Source of the DNA: Plasmodium brasilianum
Taxonomy: Eukaryota > Apicomplexa > Aconoidasida > Haemosporida > Plasmodiidae
DNA length: 64,000 nt
NCBI RefSeq assembly: GCF_023973825.1
Contig: NC_090121.1
Location: forward strand, 950,001-1,014,000
Reading direction: 5' to 3'
Both the position numbers and the translations under genes were made by a program. Each line of letters opens with the position of its first letter. Positions within the stretch are counted from its first letter, which is position 1. The notes under the pieces were generated by a model. That model worked only from the letters and a program-made list of their open reading frames with translations, searched no databases and was not told the DNA's origin. Shown here in pieces: positions 35,815-47,063 of this stretch.

Positions 35815-38800
35815 TCAGTATTCCTCATCTGAGGATGATAAAACATCATTAGGTGTAATCATATGAACACTTTTGCGCACAAGCTCTAAACTTCTAGGGG
35901 GAGTTGATATTTTCTTAAACGCAAGTTCACTAGGTGTTGATATGTTTGGAGCAGTTAGTCCCATTTTGTTCAAGGGCATATCAAATAATGCATCATTCAT
36001 TTTCCTTTTCATTCTTTTCAGTTGTATGTCGTTATGTAAATTATTCTTCAAGATAAAGTTTTCCAGTTCCTTGTCGACTACTTCGTTTTTCTTCTTCAGA
36101 TGGCTGTAAATAAGAAACGCTATTTTTTTTTCCGATGGGAGAATGAAAGTGATGGCTTGTCCTGACGGAAAAAAAAAAAAAAAAAAAAAAGAATAAATAA
36201 TTAAACAATGCAAAATTAAATGAAGTAAAATTAACGAAGCAAGTGCACAAACATATACAACGTGCGTATATAAAAATATAAACTCATCACTTTCAACAAG
36301 GCACAAAATAAGATATACACCAAACGACAAACAATGAACGATGATCGACGAACGACGAACTACAAGCTACAAGCTACAAGCTTCAAGCTACAAGCTACAA
36401 GCTACAAACTACAAGCTACAAGCTACAAACTACAAGCTACAAACTACAAACTACAAGCTACAAACTACAAACTACAAGCTACAAACTACAAACTACAAGC
36501 TACAAACTACAAGCTACAAGCTTCAAGCTACAAACTACACGCTACAAACTACAAGCTACAAACTACAAACTACAAGCTACAAACTACAAACTACAAGCTA
36601 CAAACTACAAACTACAAGCTACAAACTACAAACTACAAGCTACAAACTACAAACTACAAACTACAAACTACAAGCTACAAGCTACAAACTACAAGCTACA
36701 AACTACAAGCTACAAACTACAAGCTACAAACTACAAACTACAAACTACAAACTACAAACAAACGGTTAGCCAAAATTACAGAAACGGTAAAGGGCACGCA
36801 TCCAACCCTGTTGGCGGTTATGTCCAAGAACATACAAGCACAAAATAGTGCATATACATATACGCGCAAACAAGCATATATATACATATATATGCATGTA
36901 TTTACGTATGTATGTAAGCACGAACGCCGTAATGGAACAGGGTGGACATACCTGTGCTGTTCATCCTGGAACACCGTCCTATCCGGTGAATGTAAATGAA
37001 AATATCATTGGGGCAATCATAGTTAATGACGAAGTTCAAATCAACAACATCTATTCCACGTGCCATCAAATCTGTACTAATCATAATTTGTGTCTTTTTC
37101 TTTTTCAAGCATTCGAACTTATATATCCTTTGTGTTTGATCAATATCTCCATAAATATAGTCCATCGAAATATGTCTAAGCGAAATTTCTTTTTTCAATC
37201 TGTCATATAGGGACAAAAGATTTTTTTTACTATTACAAAAAATAAAGCATTGTTCATTTTTTATAAAATTTTGTATACAGTTCAACAAATACATATATTT
37301 GACATTTTCTTCAAGAATATAAAACTTTTTTTCTATAAATACATTATTATCCCCTACTTTTATTGTTATGAATCTTTTATTTAAATATGGTTTTACCAAT
37401 TCACATATATGTTCTGAACATGTGCAGGAAAAAAAACCTCTTATTGCATCAGGTCTGATATTTTTCAAAATAGATATAACTGAATATATAAATTGGTTTG
37501 TAAATAATTTGTCAAATTCGTCCAGAATAACATATTTGGTATTTATTAGTGATAAGTATTTTTTATTTATAAAACTGATTAAGGTTTTTACATTCGCTAT
37601 GATTATATCTACTCCCTTCTGTATATCATTATACGCTTTTGTGTAATTAATTCCACTAAATAATATACATGATTTTAATTTCTTCATCGATACTCTATTC
37701 ATTTCGTCGTATATTTGTACACATAATTCCCTCGTCGGGGTTAGTATTAAAGCGTGTGCAGATGGGCAGCCCCTTCTTCCTTTCGTTTGAGGCTTCTTTT
37801 CGCTCTTATAGTCCTCGTACGTCTTCCCCTCCTCATTTTCCTCCTTCTCTGCTTGCTCCTCTTCCGCTATATTGTGCCTATCATCTCTATGATCCCATTT
37901 CTCCATGTGATAGTTTACCCTTCCTTCAAACTTCTTACAATTCATTATGTGAATAACTAACGAGATGATAAAGGAAAGGGTCTTCCCTGAACCTGTTCTA
38001 CTAGTAGCTATAAAATCTCTTCCACTCAAAAAAATGGGGATAACTATACTTTGAATAGGTGATAAAACACTAATAGATAGATTGTACATATTTTGTAGTA
38101 TATCCTTATCTATTAAATTTTTTATTTGTAAAAAGGAAAAAATTGGTTTAGGTACATTAAACCCTACAGCGCTAATATTATTTTTTTTTTTATATTGCAC
38201 ACTTTCTTCTAGCGTAAAGTTATTTATACTTTCGTCTGTAATAAATATATCCTTTTTAAATTTTTCCAATTCAATTTCTTCATAATTCATATCATCAATA
38301 ATTTTATCCCCTTCCTTGTCGTTCCTCCTTTCGCTCTGGTACTGCAGACAATCGAATCCATCGTGCTCAACATGTTCATCATATCCATCATATCCATCAT
38401 GTCCATCATGTCCATCATATCCATCATATCCATCATATCCATCATGTCCATCAAGTCTATCGCTCTTATTCTTCGCAGCAGTACCGCTCTTCCGGACATA
38501 GTTACCCTGCTTTCCGTTACCATCCTCAAGTATTTTTTCGTGTATTAACTCCTCATTTTTTTTTTCAAGAAATTCGTAGATATCAGCCGTGGCGTTGTTG
38601 TCATCCAGGCTGCTATCATCATTATCTCCATGTTGACCTTTTCCATTTCCTCTTATGTACCTTTTGCTCGCATGTGGACCCTCCTCACCTACTGATTCTT
38701 TCCCTTGATCCCTCTTACTTGTAACATGTTCATAATTATTCTTTAATTTTTCTTTTTTCTCTGATATTTTTTTCTCCTCTTCTATTACTTTATTTATTTC

Positions 38801-39013
38801 TTCCATGAACTGATCTAATGGATCAATTTCGTCTTTCCCTAGGAGTTCCTCTCCTATCTCATTATCTCGATTTTCCTCATTCGGGTTTTTTGTTACATTT
38901 GACTTTTCATTTTTTGCATTTTCTTTGTTTTCTAATTCTTTTCCTTTTCCTGCTTTTTCTTCTTCTTTCTCATCATCATGTTCAAAAAATTTACCTTCAT
39001 CTGAGTTGCTCAT
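35815..39013 (-). CDS. DEAD-box-family ATP-dependent RNA helicase with DEFD motif
   Basis: Unwinds or remodels RNA with ATP; probably ribosome biogenesis or splicing, but the subfamily is not clear. Exon 1 39013-36952 (donor G|GTATGT), intron 36162-36951, exon 2 36161-35815; the split Gly codon gives STGQAITF, as expected after motif VI. Total 802 residues. Motifs: I SRTGSGKT (Lys344), Ia PTRELC, II VILDEFDKL with D498-E499-F500-D501 in place of DEAD, III SCT in place of SAT, V STDLMARGIDV, VI H676 RIGRCSR in place of HRIGRTGR. Motif Ib lacks the usual TPGR (ANVKTL). About 275 N-terminal residues are acidic/Lys-rich with DGY/DGH repeats. The start is the ATG at 39013 (MSNSDEG); the frame has no earlier ATG. 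It is divergent from the peptidase gene. Confidence 0.92.
36359..36757. repeat. 7-bp satellite (CTACAAA/CTACAAG) inside the helicase intron
   Basis: About 57 tandem heptamers, alternating irregularly between CTACAAA and CTACAAG, fill half of the 790-bp helicase intron. It differs from the Plasmodium telomere heptamer (GGGTTYA). Confidence 0.97.
38363..38456 (-). repeat. 9-bp coding repeat (DGY/DGH) in the helicase
   Basis: About ten in-frame nine-base units encode Asp-Gly-Tyr or Asp-Gly-His in the N-terminal extension of the helicase. Confidence 0.9.
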
Positions 39014-39482
39014 CGTTAGGAACAAAACAAACAAATTCCCTTTTTGCGGCTTGTCACTCGAGTGCCTTTTACATATGTACCCATATCATACAATCGTATG
39101 AACAAGCATATGTATGTGTTTACATATGTATATGCTTACGTAAGTATCCTCTTCAAACTGTTAGCAGTAGAGCGATACGGCACGTTTCTAACTATTACGC
39201 ACAAACGAAAAAAAAAAATTGATCCAACTGGAATAAAAAAAAAAAAAAGAAAAACGTTCATCGAAAGAAATCAAACAAGGGGAAAAATATCCCTACTCAC
39301 ACTGTTTCGTGTATATATGAACATATACATGTTGGTATGTACAAGTGAGGATATGAACATAAATATGAACATATACAATATGGTGTATAAAAAAGTAATG
39401 GATTCTTATAACTATTTACAAAAAAAATTCCAGCATGCAAGTACTATTTATATGTACATAATAATATAAATATATAAATATG

Positions 39483-39531
<49 letters not shown>

Positions 39532-39690
39532 GGTAAAGGCTGCAATGTATGCTGGTCGATCCGAAGGGGAAAATGCCTTTTGTGTAGTTCAAAAAAAAAA
39601 AAAAAAAATATATATAGATTGATAATATGATTTTTCCAAAAAGTTTAAAAAAACGATTTGAAGATAGCAACATAAATGAGAGGCTGCAAG

Positions 39691-39727
<37 letters not shown>

Positions 39728-40345
39728 AAAGAAAGGAAACGAAAGAAATGAAAAGAAAAACCCACTGGCGCAGGCGGTAGTTTTTGACTTTGAGAGAAAG
39801 GGCCTTAACGTGTTCCCTTTTGTATTTTTATTTTTGTATCATTCTATTTTTTATCTTTATATCGTTATACTGTTCTATTATCTTATTTTTATTTTTTTTT
39901 TTATTTTTCTTTTCCCCTTCCCACCATGGCTCAAGTGCCGAATGCAGGACTGATGTGTATACATAAAACGAACATATATTACATGTGTGATACCCCACGC
40001 GTAACATGTACACAGTAGACACATACCGCGTTCTACTGCATACAGTTACTTTGGCGGACAATTAAACTACATGATACACATATACGTAAGTGTATGTATA
40101 TTATGAGGATACGTGCTCGCCCATACATATATATATATATATATATATATGCTTATATATGCTTACATATGTTTGTATGTGAATGCCTATGGGTGAAGCT
40201 CCATCTGTGCTAACTTTTCGTAAGGTCTATCGTTTATTTAGAGTTATCTGAAAATTAGTGTGTCAATTCAGTGGGCAGCCTACTTGTTGATGTCTGGTTC
40301 AAGTGTATACATATATACATACAAATCGAGGAAAGACGAAGCAGA
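39014..40345. other. Divergent promoter region between helicase and peptidase
   Basis: 1.3 kb between two divergent starts. It has (TA)n at 39485-39527, an A run at 39690-39723 and TACATA words before the peptidase ATG. One possible small ORF (39627-39953) is listed separately. No promoter element can be named. Confidence 0.55.
39627..39953 (+). CDS. Possible small ORF with basic head and membrane tail
   Basis: True ATG, 108 codons: a basic start (MIFPKSLKKRFEDSNINERL), a Lys run encoded by an A run, then a Phe/Ile/Leu-rich hydrophobic segment at about residues 63-97. The first 22 residues look like coding sequence, the rest depends on the length of the homopolymers. Low support, no homology recognised. 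Confidence 0.2.
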
Positions 40346-43039
40346 ATGATGAACAACGCATGTATGGTAAGGAAAATTCCGCCCTTTATGAAAGAACTGG
40401 AAGAGACATACAATATATGCTTCAGCGGAATGAACAAAATTGAAAGGTGCATATTTGGAAAGAAGGTAGTAAGGCAAATAAATAGCAAATATATAGAAAC
40501 GTATCAACTATGTATTGTACACTACCAACTATGTAACAAAGAGAAAATATATAAAATATCATACATTCAAGATGACTTAGAGTTATGTAATAGTTTCTTT
40601 GATAGAGAATCAAAAATGTATATATCTAATGATGGGGAAATTGGATGTTTATTTTGTAATAATGAAAATAAATTAAGAATAGACTTATTTAAAAATGAAA
40701 CAAATAGTGGACAATTTTTTTTAACATGTATGAACAGTGTTCTTATAAATGATATACATAAAACATTTTTTATATATGAATCGTTTTGCTCTTTTAATTC
40801 AAATAATAATTTATTAATATATAGTGCGGAAAGTGATGACATAAAATTAAAAAAAGAAAATAATTTACTTCCAAAAAAAGATATAGACATGTTAAAAAAG
40901 ATAAATAATGGATTTTATACTGAAAATTTTGGTGAGCAATATAATTATTCCTTTTTTTATTTATATGTATATAACTTAGTTGATAACAGTATTAAGTATA
41001 TAACAGTAAAGGATGTTTCCGCTTGTTATTATAGCCCTCATTTTATCGACGATACTTCCTTCGTTTGTTTGGCGTATAAGACAGTGCCCTATCGACTTGG
41101 TATTTACGCTTTCAACACACGGCCAAACGACCTGTACTTGTGCACTCTCAACGATGTGGACCTGGAACCCCTTAAGGTTAGTAGTAACTGTAGCAGTAAT
41201 AACGTTACCAATGTTAGAAATAGAACCAACAGAAAGAGCCATATCCGGTGTGCTTATCTGAAGCTGTCTGGCAAAAATTTCAAGCATACATGCTCCCCCA
41301 TGGTAATCAAGTCCGATGATAACTCAATAGTTTATATAGCTTGCCTAGTTGTCTTTACAAAAAATGAGGAATGCCTACAACATATCACGCAATATAACCT
41401 AGTGCTAATTAAACTAATAAAAGAAGATATAAAACAGAAATATGTCAAGAGTAATAACAATTTTACTAAAGACATATACGAGGATTTTTATGAAAACGAG
41501 TCTTGTAGAAGCGGTGAACATAGCAGCAAAGAGAACAACAATGGATGCGGGGCGGAGCCGAGTGCTGGTGGAAGTTATCACAGTAACGTGGTCATGTCAA
41601 ACGTAGATATGTTGAATATCATTGTACCGAACGCAGCTGAGCCTTGCGCTGTGTCTACCGCTGGTCCGAACGACAGTAACAACTGTGGAAGCAGTAGAGA
41701 CGACTTGTGCAACTACAAGAAGGTAGAAACGGATGTACTAATAAAAGAAGGGCAGCACACGCCGTTCTTTAGGGGCTTATATACGAACGAGATTAAGGGG
41801 TACTGTTACCCGTACATATTTCTGAACAGCATTTTTTACAGTAACAGAATTGTTATTGCTGTACATATGTTTACAAAAAAATTATTTCGAATATATATAG
41901 ATAAAATATATAATGAGTATGACATAAATACTAGTGTCGAAATATTAACTATGAAAAATGATAATTTGTTTTTAAGTATAAAGAATATGCTATTAAATGA
42001 TGTGTTAGTGTACTGTATATTTGATGAGTCGAACATTAAAGATGATTTTATATATTTGACATATTTAAAAAGCTATAATATTGATTTCTCAACATATGAT
42101 ACTATAAAAAAAGAGAAAAGCATTATCTATTCATGTATAAATGATAATTCGAAAAAACTATTTATGATGCTAAGTGAGATGGAAACGAGTTTATTTAAAG
42201 GAAAACATCCATATATAAGAAGAAAAAATGCTAGTTTTAATTTATTATATGAAGAGGAAAAAGACTATATACATGATATAGAACAAAAAGGATTAAATTT
42301 ACCAAATTTTAATTTATTTAATTCGAAAAAATTAAGAAATTTAATTTTATATATACATGGAGGACCTTATAGCACAACCATAAATGAATACAAAAATGTG
42401 TTCATATTTTTTGCTGCATGTGGATTTGATATACTATGTATTAACTATATTGGATCATTAACCATATCGGATAAAGACAATATACTGAATGGTTGTGTAA
42501 ACTCTATCGAGATTGATGATATAATAGAAAATTTTAAAGATTTTTATAACTGCTTCAGTGATTATGAAAATGTCTACTTATATGGAGGATCATATGGAGG
42601 CTTTGCTGCCTGTTCTATTTTAACAAAATATAATATATTTAAAAGTTGTTGTGTAATAAATGGAGTATACGAATGGATTTTGTCCGCCTACTCAAGTGAT
42701 GTTACGCATTATTTTCTTAACATGTCTGTTAATAAATATTGTGAATACGATTGCTATTTTAATAAAAATGAATATGCACAAACATATGAATTATCTCCTT
42801 TAAATTTTGTACATAATATATCTACACCTATTCTAATTATTTGTTCAAAAAACGATATGAGAGTGTCCTATCATAACAGTTTATCTTTATATAACAGACT
42901 CAGAGCACTTAAAAAGAAGTCGAAGTTATTTCTATTTGACGACTGTAATCATTCCATTGACAATTATACCTGTGAGGAAACCATGCTTATCAACGTAATT
43001 TTGTGGTTTTACGACTACGAGGATAAAAAGAGGAAGTGA
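40346..43039 (+). CDS. S9-family serine peptidase (acylaminoacyl-peptidase/prolyl oligopeptidase type)
   Basis: Hydrolyses short peptides or N-acylated amino acids from peptides, probably in the cytosol. One exon, 897 residues. The alpha/beta-hydrolase domain occupies about residues 655-890: oxyanion motif HGG at 671-673, nucleophile Ser749 in GGSYGG, acid Asp837 in SKNDMRVS, base His869 in DDCNHSID. The spacing and the GGSYGG motif are those of S9C enzymes. The N-terminal about 600 residues should be the beta-propeller cap, though repeats cannot be counted by eye, and a Ser/Asn-rich insertion lies at about 390-460. The frame is open upstream without an ATG; the start chosen is the first of two adjacent ATGs (40346). 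The catalytic set is complete, so it should be active; there is no signal peptide. Confidence 0.9.
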   Translation: MMNNACMVRKIPPFMKELEETYNICFSGMNKIERCIFGKKVVRQINSKYIETYQLCIVHYQLCNKEKIYKISYIQDDLELCNSFFDRESKMYISNDGEIGCLFCNNENKLRIDLFKNETNSGQFFLTCMNSVLINDIHKTFFIYESFCSFNSNNNLLIYSAESDDIKLKKENNLLPKKDIDMLKKINNGFYTENFGEQYNYSFFYLYVYNLVDNSIKYITVKDVSACYYSPHFIDDTSFVCLAYKTVPYRLGIYAFNTRPNDLYLCTLNDVDLEPLKVSSNCSSNNVTNVRNRTNRKSHIRCAYLKLSGKNFKHTCSPMVIKSDDNSIVYIACLVVFTKNEECLQHITQYNLVLIKLIKEDIKQKYVKSNNNFTKDIYEDFYENESCRSGEHSSKENNNGCGAEPSAGGSYHSNVVMSNVDMLNIIVPNAAEPCAVSTAGPNDSNNCGSSRDDLCNYKKVETDVLIKEGQHTPFFRGLYTNEIKGYCYPYIFLNSIFYSNRIVIAVHMFTKKLFRIYIDKIYNEYDINTSVEILTMKNDNLFLSIKNMLLNDVLVYCIFDESNIKDDFIYLTYLKSYNIDFSTYDTIKKEKSIIYSCINDNSKKLFMMLSEMETSLFKGKHPYIRRKNASFNLLYEEEKDYIHDIEQKGLNLPNFNLFNSKKLRNLILYIHGGPYSTTINEYKNVFIFFAACGFDILCINYIGSLTISDKDNILNGCVNSIEIDDIIENFKDFYNCFSDYENVYLYGGSYGGFAACSILTKYNIFKSCCVINGVYEWILSAYSSDVTHYFLNMSVNKYCEYDCYFNKNEYAQTYELSPLNFVHNISTPILIICSKNDMRVSYHNSLSLYNRLRALKKKSKLFLFDDCNHSIDNYTCEETMLINVILWFYDYEDKKRK

Positions 43040-43900
43040 ACTTTTCCTGTTCTTACGTCACACCGGAAGGAGGTAAAGTAAGCGAGCACTTTACGTGCAC
43101 AGATATTTGCTTGTTTTTGCGTTAGTACATGCCTTTTTTTTACCATTTTTTTACCATTTTTTTACCATTTTTTTACCATTTTTTTTTTTTTTTTTTTAGA
43201 GTACACACACTTAGCGCTTACCCCCACATCGGATACTTCAGAACAATGTAAACCGAACTACCATGACGTTTAACACACAGTCAATTTTCCTTTTCTAACA
43301 GCTGCTATTGTGTTATGGTCAAACAGTAATGGACATTCATTTCGAAGTTTTTTTCCGTAAGAATATTACATGCACATGTTCAGGCGAATGTTGCAGAGGC
43401 TATTTCATATTATAACTACATGTGAAGTTTTTGAATTTTTATAAATTCTCAAAAAAAAGGGAACTTTTTGTAGATCCATGTTGCATATTTTATGTAACTC
43501 ATTTTAGACATTTTTAAAAGCGTAAAAAATTAACAATAAAAAAAAAGAAAAAAAAAATTTGCACAAAATAGCACACAACTACGGAAAATTAACGAAGAAT
43601 AAACCCTTCTCAAAATTTTAAAAGAGCAAAAAAGAAAAATAAAGAGAGAATGATATAACTCGTTTTATTCTTCTATCATACATAATTATATCAAAAATAA
43701 AATAAATGTTGTGTAGTACTACGAAAGAGTAGCATTGCGAGGTGATCGCATTATCACCTCATGTTTGTTACTCTAACTACTGTTTTTAGCGTATCACATA
43801 TTATTAAAGCTCGTTGGAGTCAAGCCAATTTGTGTTTTTTCTCCCAATGAAACATATGAACAGTTCAGGACAAGAATATCAACAAGCCACCAAATATCCC
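43040..43900. other. Intergenic DNA between convergent genes
   Basis: Between the ends of the peptidase (+) and the kinase-like gene (-). Contains a short TACCATTTTTT 12-bp repeat at 43139-43180 and a T run. No coding exon recognised; must hold the 3' UTRs of both neighbours. Confidence 0.65.
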
Positions 43901-45506
43901 TTATTCATCTTCGTCCTCCTCAACTTTAAGCACATAATTCTCCAGTGATACTAACAAGTTTTGAGCAGCTCTGGTCATTTTAAGACATTAAAAAAAAAAA
44001 AAAAAAAAAAAAATGAAACGAAACGAAATAGAACAAAGTAAAACAAAATAGTACAATACCGCAATATTAAGTGAAACATGGAAACGAGGATATTGCTATT
44101 CGAACGAACAGCAGAAGTGTCCACATATCATGAATGGTATGTACAAGCGTTTCGTAAGTAAATCTTAGCCAAGCTGTGCACGCAGGTACATTACGAACCC
44201 GGTGCATTTCATTTATGTGCAATGAAGTATATGCAATTTGGTGTACGCAGTTAAGTGGTATGCAATTATATACGTGCAATATCTGCTAAGAAAAATAAAA
44301 TTACTTTCTCGTATTGTTGTCCACGATATTTTGGGTCGAATGTCTCTCCCTCTCTGTGATTGAAAGAAAAAGACGAAAAAAGTAAAAAGTGAAAAAAAAA
44401 AAAAAGAGTCAAAATGGCAGATAGGTGAAGCGACAAAATGGCAGCGTTACGAATCGATCGAATAACAGAAAAATTTTGCACAAACCCATAAGTGCAAAGT
44501 GCGGTACAAAAATTGAGCAAACACAAATGATCCCATTTTCATGCGAATAAAATGAAAGGTACCTCTCAACCAAGGATGGGAAAGGAGCTCCTCGAGGGTT
44601 AAACGTAGCTCATAATTTTTTTCTAAAGTTTTGCTGAGAAAATCATAAATATGACTACTAAGATAATTATATTGTGCCTTTAAAGTAACAAAGGATATAT
44701 TCTCATTAACAATTTTAAAATAATTTTTTAAAACGTTATTGTGTAAAAATGGATAATTTCCAAACAATAAAAAATATAATAAAGTACCAACATACCAAGA
44801 ATTATTTTTATCATAATACATTTTTCTAATTTCTTGAGGTGACCTAATAAAAAACAATCCATATAAATCTCCTTTTTTGTCAATATTATCATATTTTTTA
44901 TTTTTACTTAACAAACTTAATATTATTTGTTCCTTTCTGTTATCCTTAAAATGTATACAATACCCATTCACATTGCCATGATAAATTTCATTTTTTTCTA
45001 AAAAACGAAGAGCACTTATTATCTGGTAAAACCATTCGGCTAGCTGCCTCTCACTGATGATGAAGTCGTTATCCTTCAGAACATCAAAAAAGAAACCTCC
45101 CCTGAAAAGTAAGAATTGCGTATGCATGTACACGCAGCGAATGTATGGATATACATGTAATACGTATGTGTATATGTATGTGGGCATTTTACAAAATTTA
45201 CGTGCAGCACTCCGAAATGACGTAGGCAAAATTGTTATCCGCAAAAACATTGTAAATTTTTAACACATATCTTGAGGTATTATATACACTCTCATATGTC
45301 AGGGTTCTCAATTTAAGTAAGTTGCCAAGCGTAGCTCCTTGTAAGACGCTTTTATTCATCTTTCGTATGAGTCGTCTTTCACCTTTTTTCAAAAATACGC
45401 AGGTGAATAATTCTGAATCGTCATTTAGATTGACATGTGCATCTAGCATGTATCCATGATGAAAGCATTTCGTATTTTCTTCTTTCGCGCTGTACAGAAT
45501 ACCCAT
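43901..45506 (-). CDS. Protein-kinase-fold protein, probable pseudokinase
   Basis: Resembles CDPK/CAMK kinases in its C-lobe but lacks the catalytic residues. Four minus-strand exons, 45506-45202, 45101-44563, 44353-44305 and 43970-43901, join in phases 2, 1 and 2 and give 320 residues. The hinge reads VISECCTGGFFFDVL, as in CDPKs. The catalytic loop HRDLKPEN is replaced by H143-GNVNG, so the catalytic Asp is Asn145 and the following Lys is lost. No Gly-rich loop, no DFG and, in place of VAIK, RRLIRK are seen; SPQE stands for APE. C-lobe landmarks remain: NSWYVGTLLYFLLFGNYPF and a final HPWLR. It may be a scaffold or allosteric partner. The tail ends in an acidic VEEDEDE. The start ATG at 45506 is the first in frame. 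Confidence 0.85.
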
Positions 45507-45919
45507 TTTTAGCGCCAGATATAAATGTTAAAAAGCGATATACATAATTATATTCAACAAATGTGTATGTATATATATATATATATCTATATATATGTAT
45601 TTATTTTCCTAAGAAAGAAATGGTTGACTGCATACGACTGTGCATACTATCGGGTTAAGTGTATATAAAACGCCGAAATATATACATACTCACACATGTC
45701 TGTTCAAATGTACCCATGACATATAGTAAAGAGATATAAAGTATATCTAACGCCACGCACAATTATTATAAGGAGTAAACACAATTTTTGTCTATTCGTA
45801 TATGACTCTACGTTTTCTATTTTTTTGTCAGGGACGTAATTAAACGAGAAATTTTAAATAAATTATAATGTACATATGAAGTGAAGAACGGGGGGTCCAG
45901 GAAAAAAAAAAAAAAACTG
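45507..45919. other. Intergenic DNA upstream of the kinase-like gene
   Basis: About 410 bp with a short (TA)n near 45570-45598; presumed 5' UTR and promoter of the minus-strand kinase-like gene. Nothing coding seen. Confidence 0.55.
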
Positions 45920-46448
45920 ATGTCTCTTTTTCTGTCCTTTTTTTTTTTAAAAATTAATCAAAATATTTTAACTGAATCTAAAAAATTATCATATCCGATA
46001 TTTCGGAGCATGAAAAAGTTTCAGCTTACACACATGTGGATTTGTAAGATTTTGTTTTTTTTTTTCTCCTTTTCTTTGTTCATTTTTTGTTAATAATTTG
46101 TTCATTTTTTGTTAATATATTGTTAATAATTTGTTAATAATTTGTTAATAATTTGTTAATAATTTGTTAATAATTTGTTAATATTTTGTTAATATTTTGT
46201 TAATAATTTGTTAATAATTTGTTCATAATTTGTTAATAATTTGTTCATAATTTGTTAATAATTTGTTCATAATTTGTTCATAATTTGTTCATAATTTGTT
46301 CATAATTTGTTCATAATTTGTTCATTTTTTTTTTTTTTTTCTATTACCGTTGGCAGTTAATTTAACATTCGTAGTTACTGCGAATGTGTACGAAGTTGTC
46401 ATCACTGATACAAAAATTATTTGTCTTTTATTAATTGTCGTTTGTTAA
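45920..46448 (+). CDS. Candidate small two-exon gene, function unknown
   Basis: Not recognised. Exon 1 45920-46043 (41 codons plus one base, donor T|GTAAGA), intron 46044-46356, exon 2 46357-46448 (acceptor CCGTTGGCAG, stop TAA). The phase-1 join makes TTT. The 71-residue product has a hydrophobic start (MSLFLSFFFLKI), a polar middle (NILTESKKLSYPIFRSMKKF) and a hydrophobic end, so it could be a small membrane protein. The intron is almost completely an 11-bp satellite. The support is a good donor and acceptor with matching phase and a change of composition at both borders. Confidence 0.38.
46082..46327. repeat. 11-bp satellite (TTGTTAATAAT)
   Basis: About 22 copies of an 11-bp unit, drifting from TTAATAATTTG to TTCATAATTTG along the array. 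Lies in the intron of the candidate gene at 45920-46448. Confidence 0.95.
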
Positions 46449-46945
46449 CTGTCTTTTATTAATTGCTGTTTGTTTACTGTCATTTTCTTTAAAAGGGAAA
46501 ATTGGGATGATAACTAAATTGTGTTAAATGAAGAAACAGCTAATCGATATGTGTACGTTGCTAAAAATTTTTTAGGGGATCAGAGGTCTTATTGTACTTC
46601 CCCGTATAATGTGCAAAAGTGTCTATGTGTGTATATTTTATATGCACTCGTACACGTTCATGCTTTTTTTAACTCAATGATATTCGCTTCCCCCTTTTTG
46701 GTGCAATAGTACGTTTTCATGGTGCACTGCTAAACGTTCATAATTACATTTTCATATTAACGCAAAAACGAACAGAAAAAATATAACACATAATAAATGA
46801 AAAGTAAAAAAGAAAAAGAAAAAAAAATATTTACATAATTTCACTCATTCTACTTTTATTGTGTCAGAAGCGAAGGCAACTGTATCCTGAAGCTTTGATT
46901 TTCTCTACCTTTTACTTTTTATAATTTTTTAGCTCTTTTTACTTA

Positions 46946-47063
46946 TTTTAATATTTTTCCCTTTTTTAATATTTCCCCCTTTTTTAATATTTCCCCCTTT
47001 TTTAATATTTCCCCCTTTTTTAATATTTCCCCCCTTTTTAATATTTCCCCCTTTTTTAATATT
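46946..47063. repeat. 18-bp satellite (TAATATTTCCCCCTTTTT)
   Basis: Six to seven tandem copies of an 18-bp unit, with a C-run/T-run pattern giving strong strand asymmetry. Confidence 0.93.

Noticed and set aside
36359..36757. Heptamer array as an interstitial telomere
   Set aside because: CTACAAR and its complement do not match the Plasmodium telomere repeat GGGTTYA.
36334..36999. Frames of 221 and 142 codons made of TNYKLQA units
   Set aside because: Translation of the heptamer satellite within the helicase intron; no non-repeat coding sequence.
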